Assembly: GCA_029339195.1 (NCBI GenBank)
Contig: JAPTJF010000029.1
Span: 186,001-250,000 of the forward strand
Direction: 5' to 3'
Length of the DNA stretch: 64,000 nt
From: Micractinium sp. NFX-FRZ
Lineage: Eukaryota > Chlorophyta > Trebouxiophyceae > Chlorellales > Chlorellaceae
Shown: piece by piece, positions 11,301-23,438 of the stretch
Position numbering within the stretch: position 1 is the first letter of the stretch
Layout of the letters: the number at the start of each line of letters is the position of its first letter
Notes under the pieces: model-generated
What the model was told of the DNA's origin: nothing
Databases searched by the model: none
The model's input: only the letters and a program-made list of their open reading frames with translations
Position numbers and translations under genes: made by a program

Positions 11301-14300
11301 AGTGCGTCCCGTGCTCCGCCGCCCTCACCGCTGCAAGCCAGCAGCCGCAGGCCCCAAAGGGCAAGGGCCGATGGCGGTAGCAGCTGGCCAAGCTGCTGGT
11401 GAGCTGCTGCTGCTCCTGCTGCGCCGCCAGTTGTGCCGAAGCTTGCCTCTGTAGCGGCTTGGTAACAGCGCAGCACTGTGTCCCTGCTTAGCTGCGCCTG
11501 CTCTGAGTGCAGCAGCTGCAGGGCGGTGGTGTGTACTGCCTGTGCCAGCCCCTTATCCTGCAGAGCCAGCAGGTCACTCTTGTGCGCCTCCATCACCGCC
11601 ATTGCTGCCTGCAGGGAGGCATTGCGCTTCCCTGGCAGCAGTGCCTGTTGCAGGTAGGCCTGCAAGCCAGCAGCATGCATGGCTGGGCTACAGCTTTCTG
11701 GCGCTGCCTCATTTGGGCCCGCCAGCTGGCGGTACAGCTTGACGGCAGGGGCGCTGCGCTGGCATGCAGCGCATGCGTCGAGCAGCTGTGCAGCCACCTG
11801 CGGCACAGTGGAGCGGAAGTGGGCCCACCAATGTGGAGCGCAGCAGCGCCATTGCCAGCATGCATGCCTTTGGGTCAGCGTCACAACGCTACGATGTCAG
11901 TTGAGCACTTTTGGCTCTGGAAATTGCACATGTGATGTGTTCTACAGCGAGTGCGGCAAACCTGGGAGCTCAAATGCGGGGCGCGCACCAGGAGCGCCTC
12001 TGCCACGTCAGCCAGCGCCTCTGGGCCCAGTGGGGACGCAAGCGCCACGGCCTGCCCATGCTGTCAGTATGGGGAAGGTTTGCAAGGGTGATCACAAGCA
12101 CGTATGCGCACTGATGAGGTGCTGCTGTGCTGCTGTGCTGCTGCCTGAACCTGACCCAGTTGGGCCACTGAGCCAGGTGCGCCAACCTCTTTCCCAAATG
12201 GTGCACGAACAGGCGCTCGCTGGTAATGATCGCATGTGTGGCCCACCTGCTTAGCCTGCCCAGAGGAAGCGTGCGCGAGGGCGGCCAGCCTCTGCACATC
12301 GGCCCTAACAGCCTTGGCTGCATTGCCACAAGACTGGACGGCTGCATGCGCTGCCACAACCTGCAAGTGACAGCGGCACAGCAGGGCACTGGTGCGCTCA
12401 GCTGGGCATCCTGAGGGGATGGGGTGGGCAGAACGAGGCCAGGCTGACCACGACATGCCTGCTGCGGCTGCCGCAGTGGAGGCTCGCACACAGCCGGCCC
12501 GGGCCAAGACTTGTAAAGCAGTCAAACTGACCTCAGCAAACTTCTGCTGCGCGTGCAAGCTGGAGATCACTTGGAGCACTGCCTGCGGCTCCTCACGGCA
12601 CGCAGCGTGCAGGGTCGACGGGAAATGCAGCAGCGCCCACGCAGCGCCAGCTCCACGGCCCGCCAGCAGCCGGCACAGCAGGCACGCGACAGCTCCAGGT
12701 GCTGCAATCCTGCTCAGTGCCTGCAGGCGCTAGCGAGCGTGAGAGGAGGCGGGCGGTGAGGCGCCAGGTCTGTGGGTAGGTGTGCACCACCCCTGTCACC
12801 TGCACGACCCCCACCTTCGCTGCCTACACAGGTGGCACAACAGGAGCCTCCCACTATGCAGCACCAAGTAAATGCGCGCTGGCTTGCCTGCCCCAAGTGC
12901 GCTGGGTCCCCCAGAGGGCTCTGCAGCAGCATGCCCGCCAGCTCAGCTGCCAGCTGTGCATGCTCCTCCCTGCGTCCACCTCCCAGGCCCTCGCTTGCTG
13001 GCGCATCACGCCTCGCGGCGTCTACTTCTTCTTCTTCTTCTTCTGCCAAGCTGCCAGCTGTGAGTTCGTTGAGATATGTCAGAGCCGCCTGTGTCGCCCC
13101 AGCTTCCAGCAGGCCTTGCCAGGCTGGCAGCACAGCGCCGACGGGCCAGCCGCAGGCTGTCATCTGGCGCAGCAGTGCTGGCAGGGGGCTGGATGGCTGC
13201 CCTTGGCATGCCGCTGCCCGCCTAGACACCAGCTCTAAAGCCGAGGCAGCTGGCAGAGAGCTGCGAGGCAGGAGGGCAGGCAGAGGCATCATGCCATGCC
13301 AGGTGCAGCAAGAAGTGGTGGGCTGTGCTGTAAGCCAACCAAGCACGCGGCATTCATGACGTGCAGCCCGCTTCAGAAGCCGGCGTAACAAATCGCCTAT
13401 GAGGGCAGGGCCCGGCGCCGCCCAGCCCCTCCACCAGCCAGCGCACCTGTCTGCCTCGGCAGCGGCTTCCACTCCCTTCAGCAGCCTGGGCAGAAGGGCT
13501 GCTCCCTCTGGGTGTGACGCGGCAAGAGCACAGGTATCGCCCAGCAGCTCCCACAGCCCCGGCTCCTGCGCCTGAGGCAGCACCGCCGGGTTCACCGCAA
13601 TCTCCTTCTCCACCTGCGGCAAGGGGGGGTGGGGCCAGGGTGTGGAATCCACGGGCCTATCAAGCGAGGAATACATGCAGCAAGCACTCTTGTCCACGGT
13701 TCTGGACGCTGGGAAGGCACTTGCAGCAGGCGGGAGGGCCCAGATGATGACATGCATGCGCAGTGGGTCAAGCGAAGCCCGCAAACACTTACCAGCTCCA
13801 CCGCACGCATGGCATCACCAGCCCCCAGGTAGCACCGCAGCAGCTGCATCGGCCCCACTGCCTCGGCAAACATGCCGTCGGGCCGGTTCACCCTCAGCAG
13901 CAGCAGCAGGTCGGCCGCGCCCGCCTGCACTGCGGCCTGCACCAGGCGGACGCCGCCCAGTGCCTGCCAACTGGGCGGCCGGATCTCCAGGCTCACAAGC
14001 ACGGGCTCCTGCACGCGTGTGATGCCAGATCAGCAAGAAGGGAGATGAGGGGGCACCTGTGTGTGATGCAGAAGGCGCCTGCGGAGAACCTGTTTGAGGA
14101 TGCTGCCGCCCCGCACCGGAGCGGTCCTACCACCCTCCAGCGGCGGTGGCTGTCGTTTTGTGTCCATGCACGGGGCATACAAGGCAGCTGTGATGGGCAG
14201 GTCACCTGAAGCATGGGAGAGACCTCCGATCGGACTAGGGTCTCGGCGCTGCTGGCGTCACCCACCTCCACAGCTTGAGCAGCCCTGCACAGCGCACGGC

Positions 14301-17207
14301 GAGGGCAGCACCGCCCAATGAGCGTGCACGGGAGCGAGCAAACATACTAGTGTCGGCATGATGCAGCCTGAACAGGCCAAGGGCTCTTGACCCTCCGCCC
14401 AGGCGACCGGGACGGGGTGACCACAGCTGACCCGGACCAGCTCAACACTCATGCATGCATTCATTCATTAATTAATTCATTCATTATTCAGCCCTGCAGC
14501 AACACAAATGTGTGCCACAGATGCGTCCCAGCATTTGAGTCAACACTCGCCTGTCCACAAGCGCGACCACTTCGTCCTGCCATTCGGCTTGCGAGCGCAG
14601 CAGCAATCCTGGGAACCAGGCCTTCACCTGGGTAGAAATAGATGGAGGGGGGTTGCAAGGGAGAGCAAGAAAGGAGCCTCTTAGAGACACGCCGGGGGGT
14701 GAAGTATCAGCCGAGTCGGGCGGCCCCCGAGCATGAGGCTTGCCCCAAGGCACATCAGCTGACGAGAATAGGTGACAGGTCACAACACCCGACACTGTCA
14801 GCGTCTTCCCAGCATCTGGCGGGAAGCCAAAGGACGCAACGGCACAGCGCCCACCTCATCTCCCCACGACGGGCCTTGCTCTGCACCACCCTGCAGCCCC
14901 TCGGCTGTTTGAAGTGCCGCCAGCACCCTGCAGCATGCCGGGGGGCGGTTACTGCTTCAGTACCCATTTAGAGCGGGCAGCAAGCGCGCTCCTGCTGTCA
15001 AGTCGGCAGGGCGGGCAGTGCAGCTGCCCATCCATACATATCTGATTGAAAAGCATAAGCGCACGCTACCCATCTGCTGTCTGGTGGGGCAGGGGGCCCA
15101 CCTGCTGCCATCAATGCCGCCTGCCCCACCATCCACTCACTTGTATGCAAGCTGCACTTCTGCATGCAAACCTCCGACCCCGCGGAGGCTCGCCAGGCAG
15201 CGCTTCTCAATGTGAAGCCTGAGCTCGCGTGTAAAGGCGTGCAGGCTGGCGGAGCTCTTGAGGGCGGCACGGCCGGTGTCATGCTGCAGCAGCCAGCGCT
15301 GGCACTCCACGAAGTGCAGGAGGGGCACCAGGGCGGCACGGGCGACGCACCGGGTGAGTGTTTCCCTGTGACCGTCTGCAAGGAGGCCCACAGCGCGCAG
15401 CAGTGGGTGATGCGGGGGACCATGAACAGCTCAAGGGTAGGGAACTCTTTGCTTAGTGAGATGCCGTCGACCTGCCGGCAATTTGATTGAGCCCACATTC
15501 ATACACGGACAAGTGCAATCCAGCCTCAGTACTGCTTACCATGAATGGGCCGCTGTGCCACGAGGGCCGCTGCCACGTCCAGATTGAAGCGTGCATCCCC
15601 CTGGTCCGGGTATTGAGGCAGGAGGCATGCTGGGCCGGATTCTGCTGCCGCAGGCTGTTCCTCCTTCCCCTGGCCGCTCCCATCCAGTGTGCTGACGCCA
15701 AGAAGGTAGCGTGCGAGGAGCGTGGCAAAGAGGGACACGCTGTCGCGCAGGTCAGCTCGAGCCTGCGAGTGGGGCGAGCTCCCCGCTATGACAGGGCAAT
15801 AGCATGACCATTGCATGGCCAGAGCATGACCATTGCTGTGCGGGGGCTCATGCACGGTGCGCAGTGTGGAGTGCAAACATGTACATGCATGCACAAGAAA
15901 CATGTGCACGTCAAGAGCCATGCCCGCACCTGTGGCAGAGAGATGAGAGCTTGGCAGGCGGCCTGAAGCCACGCCCTAGCGACTGCCAGGACCAAGAATT
16001 CCAGCCTACCGCTGTTCTCCGTGCAGCGCTCACATGTCTCCTGTCAGGGGATCAGCCATGATGGGTGATGATGAGCGGGGCAGTCAAGGAAGGGAAAGCG
16101 GCAGCAGAGCTTTGCATGCACAGGTGGGGTGTGCTGACCGAGGGGTCATCTGCTCTTTAGGATCTGGAGTTCTTGGAGAACAGCGGCAGACCTGGTGTGG
16201 TTCTCTACGCCAGTCGGGGTACTCACAAGGAGAAAGTTGCTGAGGCAGGTCGCGTGCCCCCGCAGTTCACTCATGACGGCATCCTGCTGCTCCTGGCTCA
16301 GCCCTGCGTGCTGGCTGGCACGAGACAGGAAGGCCAGATGTGCCTGCATGTCATGTGCAGGTGGGGGAGGGGAAGCATGAAGCATGCAAGCACAACGTGC
16401 CTGGGGAGGCTGACTGATGCAGTGGGCAGCTGCATGCACGGTAGGTCAGTGCACGGGTGCTGAGAGGGGGCGCGAGCGCCAGGTGCGGCAAATGAAGTCA
16501 GAAAGCCAACCGGGCTGCCCTATCTGTGACCAACCGTGCATGCCACTGGGCAGATCACACACCTGAGCAAGAGCCAGGCACGCTGCTACAACTCGAAGTT
16601 CTGGTGCATCCTCCCACACGTATGCCACACCGCGCGCTGCAATTGTGCGCATGTCGGCCCCCCCACAGTCCAGCTGAAGCATCCTCTGAACGCGCGCCTG
16701 CATGCTGAAGCGGTCCTGCGCTGCTGGCAGCTGCTTGGGGTGCGTCAGCCTGTCCACGAATGCTGCCGCCTGCTCAGCGGCACAGAGGGGCTCAGCTGAA
16801 TCGAGGCACTCTCTGTAAAAGGAGGGGGCCTGCCAGCCGGCACCTGCTGGGCCAAGAGGCAGAGAGCTCAGGGGATCCTGAACCGATGCCTTCTTGCCGC
16901 TGCGCTTGCCATCTCTGTCACGTCTGGGGCTGCCGCCTGCAGCCACCTTGGGTGCGCCAAACCCCCGCCCGCTGGTGGGCTGGATGTTGTTGCTGCCGCT
17001 GGCCCGGCTGCCGGCCCGGCTGCCACTGCTGTTGCCGCCGGCCGGCGGCGCCGTGTCGCTGCCATCGGAGCTCGGCTGTTGTGTGCCCGGCTTCTGGGCA
17101 GCTGCTGTTGCTGGCGCTCCCTGCCGCCGATGCGTCCTGTTGGAAAAGCTTTGGAGCAGCACAGAGGCAACCCCCAGCGGGCGGGCCAACGGGGCTGGTG
17201 GCACCAT
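8305..17207 (-). CDS. Giant helical-repeat (PPR-like) protein, ~1652 aa, 20 exons
   Basis: Exons: 17207-16563, 16343-16227, 15762-15540, 15429-15141, 14927-14855, 14627-14551, 14284-14206, 14008-13793, 13613-12888, 12720-12532, 12360-12247, 12051-11962, 11797-11033, 10837-10745, 10501-10156, 9920-9363, 9168-9070, 8932-8865, 8652-8567, 8410-8305. They sum to 4959 nt in one frame. The N-terminus is Arg/Ser/Ala-rich and acid-poor, like an organelle presequence. The rest is helix-forming segments of about 35 residues resembling degenerate pentatricopeptide units (for example around 9920-9750). PPR proteins bind organelle RNA; that role is inferred. Two introns use GC donors (14550 and 12887), both required by phase. 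Weak points are the GAG acceptor of exon 4 and the GTCAGT donor of exon 10. A Glu run sits near 13020-13040. No catalytic domain was recognised. Confidence 0.72.
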
Positions 17208-17895
17208 GAGCGAGCCAGGCTGCTCAGCTGCGGCGGGGGCGGCTGCTGGTCAGGGCGGCGAGGCTCGCTGGCGTCCTAGATGCGCTGATCAGAAGCCCCG
17301 ATCTTCCACGCCTCTCGCTGGCGCCCCTGATGGGGTGCCTTCCTCGGGTGCGTCACGCGCGTGCCTGTTCGACTCCCTCGAGGCGGACACTGAAACCGCA
17401 GTAGTGGGACCAAATGATGTGTCATTCAATGCAGGCGTGAAGGGTGAGCCCGACACACCGCCATGGAAGGAGGGCGCATCGGTATCTCCGCCTGCGCACA
17501 CCGCATGCCCATGTGGCGCCAAGTTGCAGCCAGGTAGGCGGGCATTAAACAGATAAACCCTGCCCGTCGGTGTCCAGGCACTGCTTAAAAAGGTAGTCAA
17601 CCTCGCTCCGAGACTCGAGCCTCTGTCCAAGGTAGGGAGTAGGCAGCAGTGCAACGCCGGTGGTGGCTCTAAGTGGCCCTCTCCTGCGCAGTGTGAACCC
17701 CAACGTGTGAACTCCCTGCCCTTGGACCTGTGCTGTGAGCCGGAGTTTACATGGTGAACCCTCTGTTGATGGTAACCCAAGGTGGCTGCCCCTGCTGCAC
17801 GCTGCCGCCGCCATCCTGCCGGCGGCAGGCTGTTGTCGCACATTCACTCCCTCTGCCCTCGCAGCTCCCCCTCAAACCGTTTCACCCCACTAGCC
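17208..17895. promoter_or_regulatory. Bidirectional upstream region, 688 bp
   Basis: Separates the head-to-head starts of the PPR-like gene (-) and the 77-residue gene (+). It must hold both promoters. No clear TATA element or coding signal was identified. Confidence 0.5.
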
Positions 17896-18536
17896 ATGTC
17901 GGCCCCATCCGAGGAGAAGGGCAAGGGGTACAAGCTGCACGCCCCCTCTGGTGTTGACATGTTCCAAGCCGTGGCGGTGCAGGGTGGGTGGGTGAGCGGC
18001 GGGGAATGGGCGGGTGGGGTGGGTGGGAAGGTTTGCGTGGAGCCAAATGGGATTGCTGTGCCTGCCTCCCTGTATCATAGCCGCTTACTTGCTTCTTCTA
18101 CGCTTCCAAGGCCCAGGTGTCAAACTGCCATATGTGCCCCGCATGCCATGCCATGCCATGCAGAGGAACAAGGGGCTGCAGAGGGCGCCGCTCCTGCGGA
18201 GCGCACTGCTGGTGCCGGCGCCCCGCCTCAGATGCCCACCCAGCCGCCAATCGACGAGACCCGGTGAGCTGGCCTGCTGTTCAAGCTGCTGTGCCTGCTG
18301 GCCCAGGCAGTCATGCGCACCGCTGCTCAGCTGGCTTGCTGCTGCACAGGGGCTGTGGTGGCACAAAATGCGGCAGCTCATGGCGTCTGATGCGATCTGT
18401 GGCTCAGCCCTGGAGAATCTCTGCCCAAAGGGCCTGCCTCTATCATGCCCCAGGACTGCCCCTGCTGTGTACCTTCCCTTCAACCCGCAGTGAGATGAAG
18501 GGGCCGGCCCAGCCCGGAGGCGCGGAGCGCAGCTAA
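17896..18536 (+). CDS. Small hydrophilic protein of unknown function, 77 aa
   Basis: Exons 17896-17983, 18164-18263 and 18491-18536 (234 nt), all with GT-AG borders and matching phases (1, then 2). The protein begins MSAPSEEKGKGYKLH, is charged and rich in Ala, Pro, Glu and Gln, and has no membrane segment, signal peptide or cysteine cluster. I do not recognise a family. Support is the three-exon phase consistency, a TGTAA 280 bp after the stop and the divergent arrangement. It could instead be a fragment of a larger transcript. Confidence 0.6.
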
Positions 18537-18749
18537 GCCAGCACTCCAAGGTCAAGCAGCGGGTGGCCGGACTGGGCCATGGGCCGCCGGCGAGGGCAGC
18601 GAAATGTTTGGCCGAAGAGGACCCCCACTGTTAGCAGCATGCCCTGAAAGTCGATTCAGGCCAGTCAGCATGCCATGCCCTTGAGCAGTCCACAGCCAGC
18701 AGCGTGCATGTTGCATGGCTTCATAACCATAGATTTAAAGGTGAAGGAA

Positions 18750-18860
18750 CAGACGAGAGTCAGCAACACCTGCGTGCGTGTTGTTTCCATTTAACAGCAG
18801 TGTACAGTAGTGAGATGTAATTGGACATGTATGAGGACAGCTCACACGAACGTGCGGCAG
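18750..18860. repeat. Dispersed repeat, copy 1 (matches about 26818-26945)
   Basis: Shares GAGAGTCAGCA, a diverged middle with ACAGCAGT and GATGTAA, then CATGTA and CAGCTCACA in the same order and orientation as 26818-26945. The copies differ by substitutions and by a 12-base indel near the start. Copy 1 lies after a + strand gene. Copy 2 lies in the 3' region of SERINC on the - strand, so the element is in opposite orientations relative to the two genes. Confidence 0.7.
18816..18820 (+). terminator. Putative poly(A) signal TGTAA for the 77-aa gene
   Basis: TGTAA on the transcribed strand, 280 bp after the stop. It lies in a repeat shared with 26.8 kb. Confidence 0.5.
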
Positions 18861-19409
18861 GGAAGTAAAGGCAGCATGGCGCGAACGTAGTGCCAGTATT
18901 GTGGGGCGTATGCAGGGTGTATGCGGGGAAGACCCAACCTCAACATTGTTACAGCTGCCTGGTTGGTGCGCATCCGGATCCCGCAAGTGCAGAGACTCTG
19001 CCAGTCACACTCACCTGTGTCCAGCCGTGCCGCAACGGGTGATGCCGGAGTTCTTTGGAAGTCGGCAATCGACCACCGCTCTGCAGCGGCAGCAGCAGCA
19101 GCAGCAGCACATCCATCAAACGCACTGTTGCCACGTCCTCTTCGCTCATCCTCTTCGCTCGTCCTCGGTGCATCCGCATCCTCTATCTCACTCCTGATGT
19201 GCTGGCGCCTGCGGCTCTGCATGCGCAGTGTTGGCAGAGCATGCTCTGTGGGGTCCGGCGGCAAGCTTTCTTGCCGCCGCCGGCGCATCTTCCCAAGGCC
19301 ACCCGCTGTGTTTCGAAACCACCAATCTTCTTCCAGGTTGTTCGTCGTCTGCCACGATACGCACAGTGGGTTGCTAGCCCCCTTGCGCCTAACCTCGCGA
19401 AACCCTCCC

Positions 19410-21160
19410 ATGGCCGGCTGGCTTGGCTGGCTGGCCGACCTGTTTGCCTTCCTCGCGCCGCCTGGGACGCACCAGGCCATACTGGAGGAGGCCCGGCTCG
19501 GCGCGCAGCTCCACGCGGAGCTCTCCAAGCCGCCGGCAGAGCGGGACGAGGAGCGGGTGCACAGACTGCGAGTAGATTACCACAGACTTCAATTGGCGAA
19601 CCACCAGGTGGGGCGGAGACGGCGCTTGCGCAGGGCCAGGCCCGCACGGCAGCGTCGGGGTGCAGCGGCGGGCGGCAGGGCAGGGCAGGGTGTGAGCCCA
19701 CCAGGCGGCCGGCAAGGCTGGGTTTTCCTGGGTTCTGTGAATGCACGGCAACGCGGCACGCCTGCTGTGCACGCGCTTGCTGAGCTGCTGGCAGTAGCGC
19801 GCCTGAATGCCGAATGCCGAATGCCTGAATGCCGAATGCCGCGCATGTATGCGTGCTTGCCCTGCAGGCCTTGGTTGAAGACCGTGCCGAACAAGCCTCC
19901 AGCTTTGAGCACCCATTATTTCCCCGCAAGTGCTGCGCCGCTGCTGGGTGGGTGCGGCAGCGCCTGGCCGCATCGTACCGGGCGCGGCATGACTTTGAGT
20001 GCCAGATGGTGCAGCAGGTAGGCGGTGAGCGCTGGCACGGCGTTTCCTGCCTTCTCCTGCCCTCCTGCCCGTCCACCTGCCCGCCTGCCCACCTGCACTG
20101 TCTTGCTACCACGCTGCCCATCTTTAACTTCATCCATGCCCCGGCCATGTGAGCGTAATTTCAAACCATGAAGGCATCCCCTGCCCCGCCCCCACCGCAG
20201 ATAAAGGAGGAGCTGGCTGCGGCACAGGGCAGGCGCGAGGCTACCGTGGTGGCTCAGCCCTCGTTTCACCTGCACCTGCCCCAGGCCCTGCAGCAGGCGC
20301 CGCCGCGCCTGGACATGTGCAGCGCGTGCGCAAAGATGATGGAGCAGGTGGGCTGGAGAAATGCAGTGGGGGGCCGTGTTGCCAGCTCGTGTTCTTGGTA
20401 GCGTTTGCACCAGCGGCTGGCAGCACGTGCCCTGGCTCGCATGAATGAAACCCATGTGCATCTGAGGCTGGCTGCCTGTCCAGCCCTTGAGCACGGGTGG
20501 GCCAGCCCTTTGGCACAGGTGCTTCTCAGGCGGTGAGGTCTGCTTGCGTGGGCCGCATCTGGCGGACCGCATGGCCCACGCTGCTGCTGTCTCCTTGTGG
20601 AATTTCTAACAGTTTAGATGCCCACTGCACACTTGATCACAGTGCCATCACTGCTAGCACCTAGGCATTCACGAATGCTGTGCCTTCCTGCCTGCCGGCC
20701 CTTGCAGGCGGAGCTTGATGAGCTGTCGCACACACTTCAAGCCCAGCACCTTATCGAGTTCTTCCAGAGCAGGGGCCTTCAGCCAGCGACCGCCATTGCA
20801 GCTGCCAGCCAGGGTAAGGCAGATGCAGCATCGGCAGCGGCGGCGCGGCATACGGGCGAGGCGCAGCAGCTGCGGCCGCAGGTGTGCGGTGGCGGCAGTG
20901 GCGGCAATGGTGCATCCACGCCACGCACGCCTGTGCACAACCCACCGCTGCCGCCGCCGCAGCAGGACCATTTATCTTCAGAACAAGAGCAGCAGGAAGG
21001 CGGGGCAGCGTACGAGGTGCTAGAAGAGGAGCAGCCGCCGCTGCCGCCGCCTCCACAGCCGCCGCCAGCACAGCAGCAGCAGCAGGAGCAGCCACAGCAG
21101 CAGGGGCACGCATGTGCGGCAGCAGGTGAACATTGCGCTGCCACAGCGCTCCACTGTTGA
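19410..21160 (+). CDS. Unrecognised protein, tandem paralogue A, 315 aa
   Basis: Exons 19410-19607, 19868-20017, 20201-20347 and 20708-21160; every junction is phase 0. The N-terminus (MAGWLGWLADLFAF) is a Trp-rich hydrophobic helix, possibly a membrane anchor or amphipathic targeting helix. Next comes a charged, helical, coiled-coil-like middle (residues ~20-115). A short CSACAKMMEQ segment near residue 160 holds the only paired cysteines there. A Gln/Pro/Glu-rich disordered tail starts near residue 200. No family was recognised. Exon structure and sequence are shared with paralogue B 2.3 kb downstream, which supports the model. The C-terminus differs from B through an indel near the end. 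A donor-like GTGAAC after the GCAGCAG near the end leaves open a further unseen exon. Confidence 0.72.
19804..19842. repeat. Short tandem repeat GAATGCC in intron 1 of paralogue A
   Basis: Four to five imperfect copies of a GAATGCC-type unit in the first intron. Unit B retains only about one copy, so the array expanded in A or contracted in B. Confidence 0.75.
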
Positions 21161-21754
21161 AAACGTTGCAGAGAATTTTCGTCATTTGAGCGTGCCATGT
21201 TGGTACGTGTGTAGCCTTCCCGCCCACCATGCTTTGCTCTTTGAGACATACACACACAGCCTAGCCGGGCTTTACCTCTAATTGGCGGCTGTGTTCCAGC
21301 CAGGAGATGCAAAGCGGCCCTTATAACTGCCCTCACTGCATCCTGTTCCTCCTGCTGTTGCTGGCGCCTGTGGCTCCGCATGCGCAGTGGCGGCGGGGTG
21401 CTGACCTCCCCGCCGCACCCCCTCCGCCAGCTCCGAGGGTTTTGCAGTGAACGCTGCTGCCGCCCACACTGGCAGCGCAGGTTGTGCCCCTAAAGCCTCC
21501 ACCGATGCCTCGCAGAAAGGGGCTGTCAGACGTCCCTTTTGCACGAAAAGGCAGAGCATTGCTCCGTGGGGTCTGGCGGCGGCGGCAAGCTTTCTTGCCG
21601 CCGCTGGCGCATTTCCCCCAAGGGCTGGCGCATTTCCCCCAAGGGCACCCCGCTGTGTTCAAGTCATCCTCTTCTTCTTTAGTTTGTTCTCGTCTGCCCC
21701 GATACGCACAGTGGGTGTCTAGCCCCCTTGCGCCTAACCTCGCGAAACCCTCCC
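21161..21754. other. Junction between duplicated units and upstream region of paralogue B
   Basis: Holds the 3'UTR of paralogue A, the unit junction near 21281-21357, and the B-specific insert. No separate gene is seen. Confidence 0.55.
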
Positions 21755-23438
21755 ATGGCCGGCTGGCTTGGCTGGCTGGCCGACCTGTTTGCCTTCCTCG
21801 CGCCGCCTGGGACGCACCAGGCCATACTGGAGGAGGCCCGGCTCGGCGCGCAACTCCACGCGGAGCGCTCCAAGCCGCCGGGAGAGCGGGACGAGGAGCG
21901 GGTGCACAGACTCGCAGTAGATTACCACAGCCTTCTATTGGCCAACCACCAGGTGGGGCGGAGACGGCGCTTGCGCAGGGCCAGGCCCGCACGGCAGCGT
22001 CGGGACGCGGCGGCGGGCGGCAGGGCAGGGCAGGGTGTGAGCCCACCAGGCGGCCGGCAAGGCTGGGTTTTCCTGGGTTCTACGAAGGCACGCCAACGCG
22101 GCACGCCTGCTGTGCATGCGCTGGCTGAGCTGGGGGGACTAGTGGGCACCCTGGATGCCGAATGCCGCGCATGCATGCCTGCTTGCCCTGCAGGCCGTGG
22201 CTGAAGATCGTGCTGACAAAGCCGCCAGCTTTGAGCAGCCATTGTTTCCCCGCAAGTGCTGCGCCGCTGCTGGGTGGGTGCGGCTGCGCCTGGCCGCATC
22301 GTACCGGGCCCGCCATGAGTTCGAGTGCCAGATGGTTCAGCAGGTGGGCATGGGAGGTGGGGAAGCGTTGGCACGCAGTTTCCTGCCCTCCTGCCCTCCT
22401 GCCCGCCCACCTGCACTGTCTTGCTCCCACGTTGCCCATCTTCATCTTCCTCCGTCCCCAGGCCATGTGAACGTATTTCCTTACCATCAAGGCATCCCCT
22501 GCCGCGCCCCCACCGCAGCTAGAAGAGGAACTGGCTGCGGCGGAGGGCAGGCGCGAGGCTACCCTGGTGGCTCAGCCCACCTTCCGCCTACACCTGCCCG
22601 AGCCCCTGCAGCAGGCGCCGCCGCGCCTGGACATGTGCAGCGCGTGCGCAAAGATGATGGAGCAGGTGGGCTGGAGGAGGCGGTGGGGGCCCTTTTTTGC
22701 AACTCGTGTGCTTGGTATCGTTTGCACCAGCGGCTGGCAGCACCAAGTGCGATTCCCCGGCTTGCATGAATGACACTCGTGTGCATCTGATGCTGGCTGC
22801 TTGGCCAGCCCTTTTGCGGGGGTGCTTCTCAGGCGGCGAGGTGTGCTTGTGTGGGCCGCATCTCGCGGGCTGCATCTGGCGTCCCACGCCGCTGCTGTCT
22901 GCTTCTGGGGTTTCTTACAGTTTAGATGCCCAGTGTGCACTTGACCACAGTGCCATCACTGCTAGCACCTAGGCATTCACGAATGCTGTGCCTTCCTGCC
23001 TGCCGGCCCTTGCAGGCGGAGGTTGATGAGCTGTCGCACACGCTTCAAGCCCAGCACCTTATTGAGTTCTTCCAGAGCAGGGGGCTTCGGCCAGCGACCA
23101 CCAGTGCAGCTGCCAGTCGGGGTACGGCAGATGCAGCATCGGCGGCGGCGGCGCGGCATACGGGCGAGGCGCAGCAGCTGCAGCCGCAGGTGTGCGGTGG
23201 CGGCAGTGGCGGCAATGGTGCATCCACGCCACGCACGCCTGTGCACAACCCACCGCTGCCGCCGCCGCAGCAGCGCCATTCATCCTCAGAACAAGAGCAG
23301 CAGGAAGGCGGGGCAGCGTGCGAGGTGCTTGAAGAGGAGCAGCCGCTGCTGTCGCCGCCGGTAAAGCCGCCGCCGGCACAGCAGCAGCAGCAGGAGCAGC
23401 CACAGCAGCAGGGGCACGCATGTTTGGGCAGCAGGTGA
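21755..23438 (+). CDS. Unrecognised protein, tandem paralogue B, 305 aa
   Basis: Exons 21755-21952, 22194-22343, 22519-22665 and 23016-23438, all phase 0, at positions exactly matching paralogue A. The first three exons have identical lengths in the two copies (198, 150, 147 nt). It has the same hydrophobic Trp-rich start, helical middle, CSACAKMMEQ segment and Gln/Pro/Glu-rich tail. One extra base near 23421 relative to A (GTTTGGG against GTGCGG) shifts the frame. The protein therefore ends GHACLGSR and is 10 residues shorter. Unequal tails, but intact open frames elsewhere, suggest both copies are genes rather than one being dead. Confidence 0.72.

Larger units (their letters stand above)
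18537..19409. other. Intergenic: 3'UTR of 77-aa gene, dispersed repeat, upstream region of paralogue A
   Basis: Contains the repeat at about 18750-18860 and a CAG tract at about 19086-19108. The tandem duplication begins near 19199. No coding exon could be supported. Confidence 0.5.

Noticed and set aside
17360..17376. TTCGACTCC resembling a tRNA B box
   Set aside because: Flanking bases do not form a T stem, and no A box or acceptor stem was found around it.
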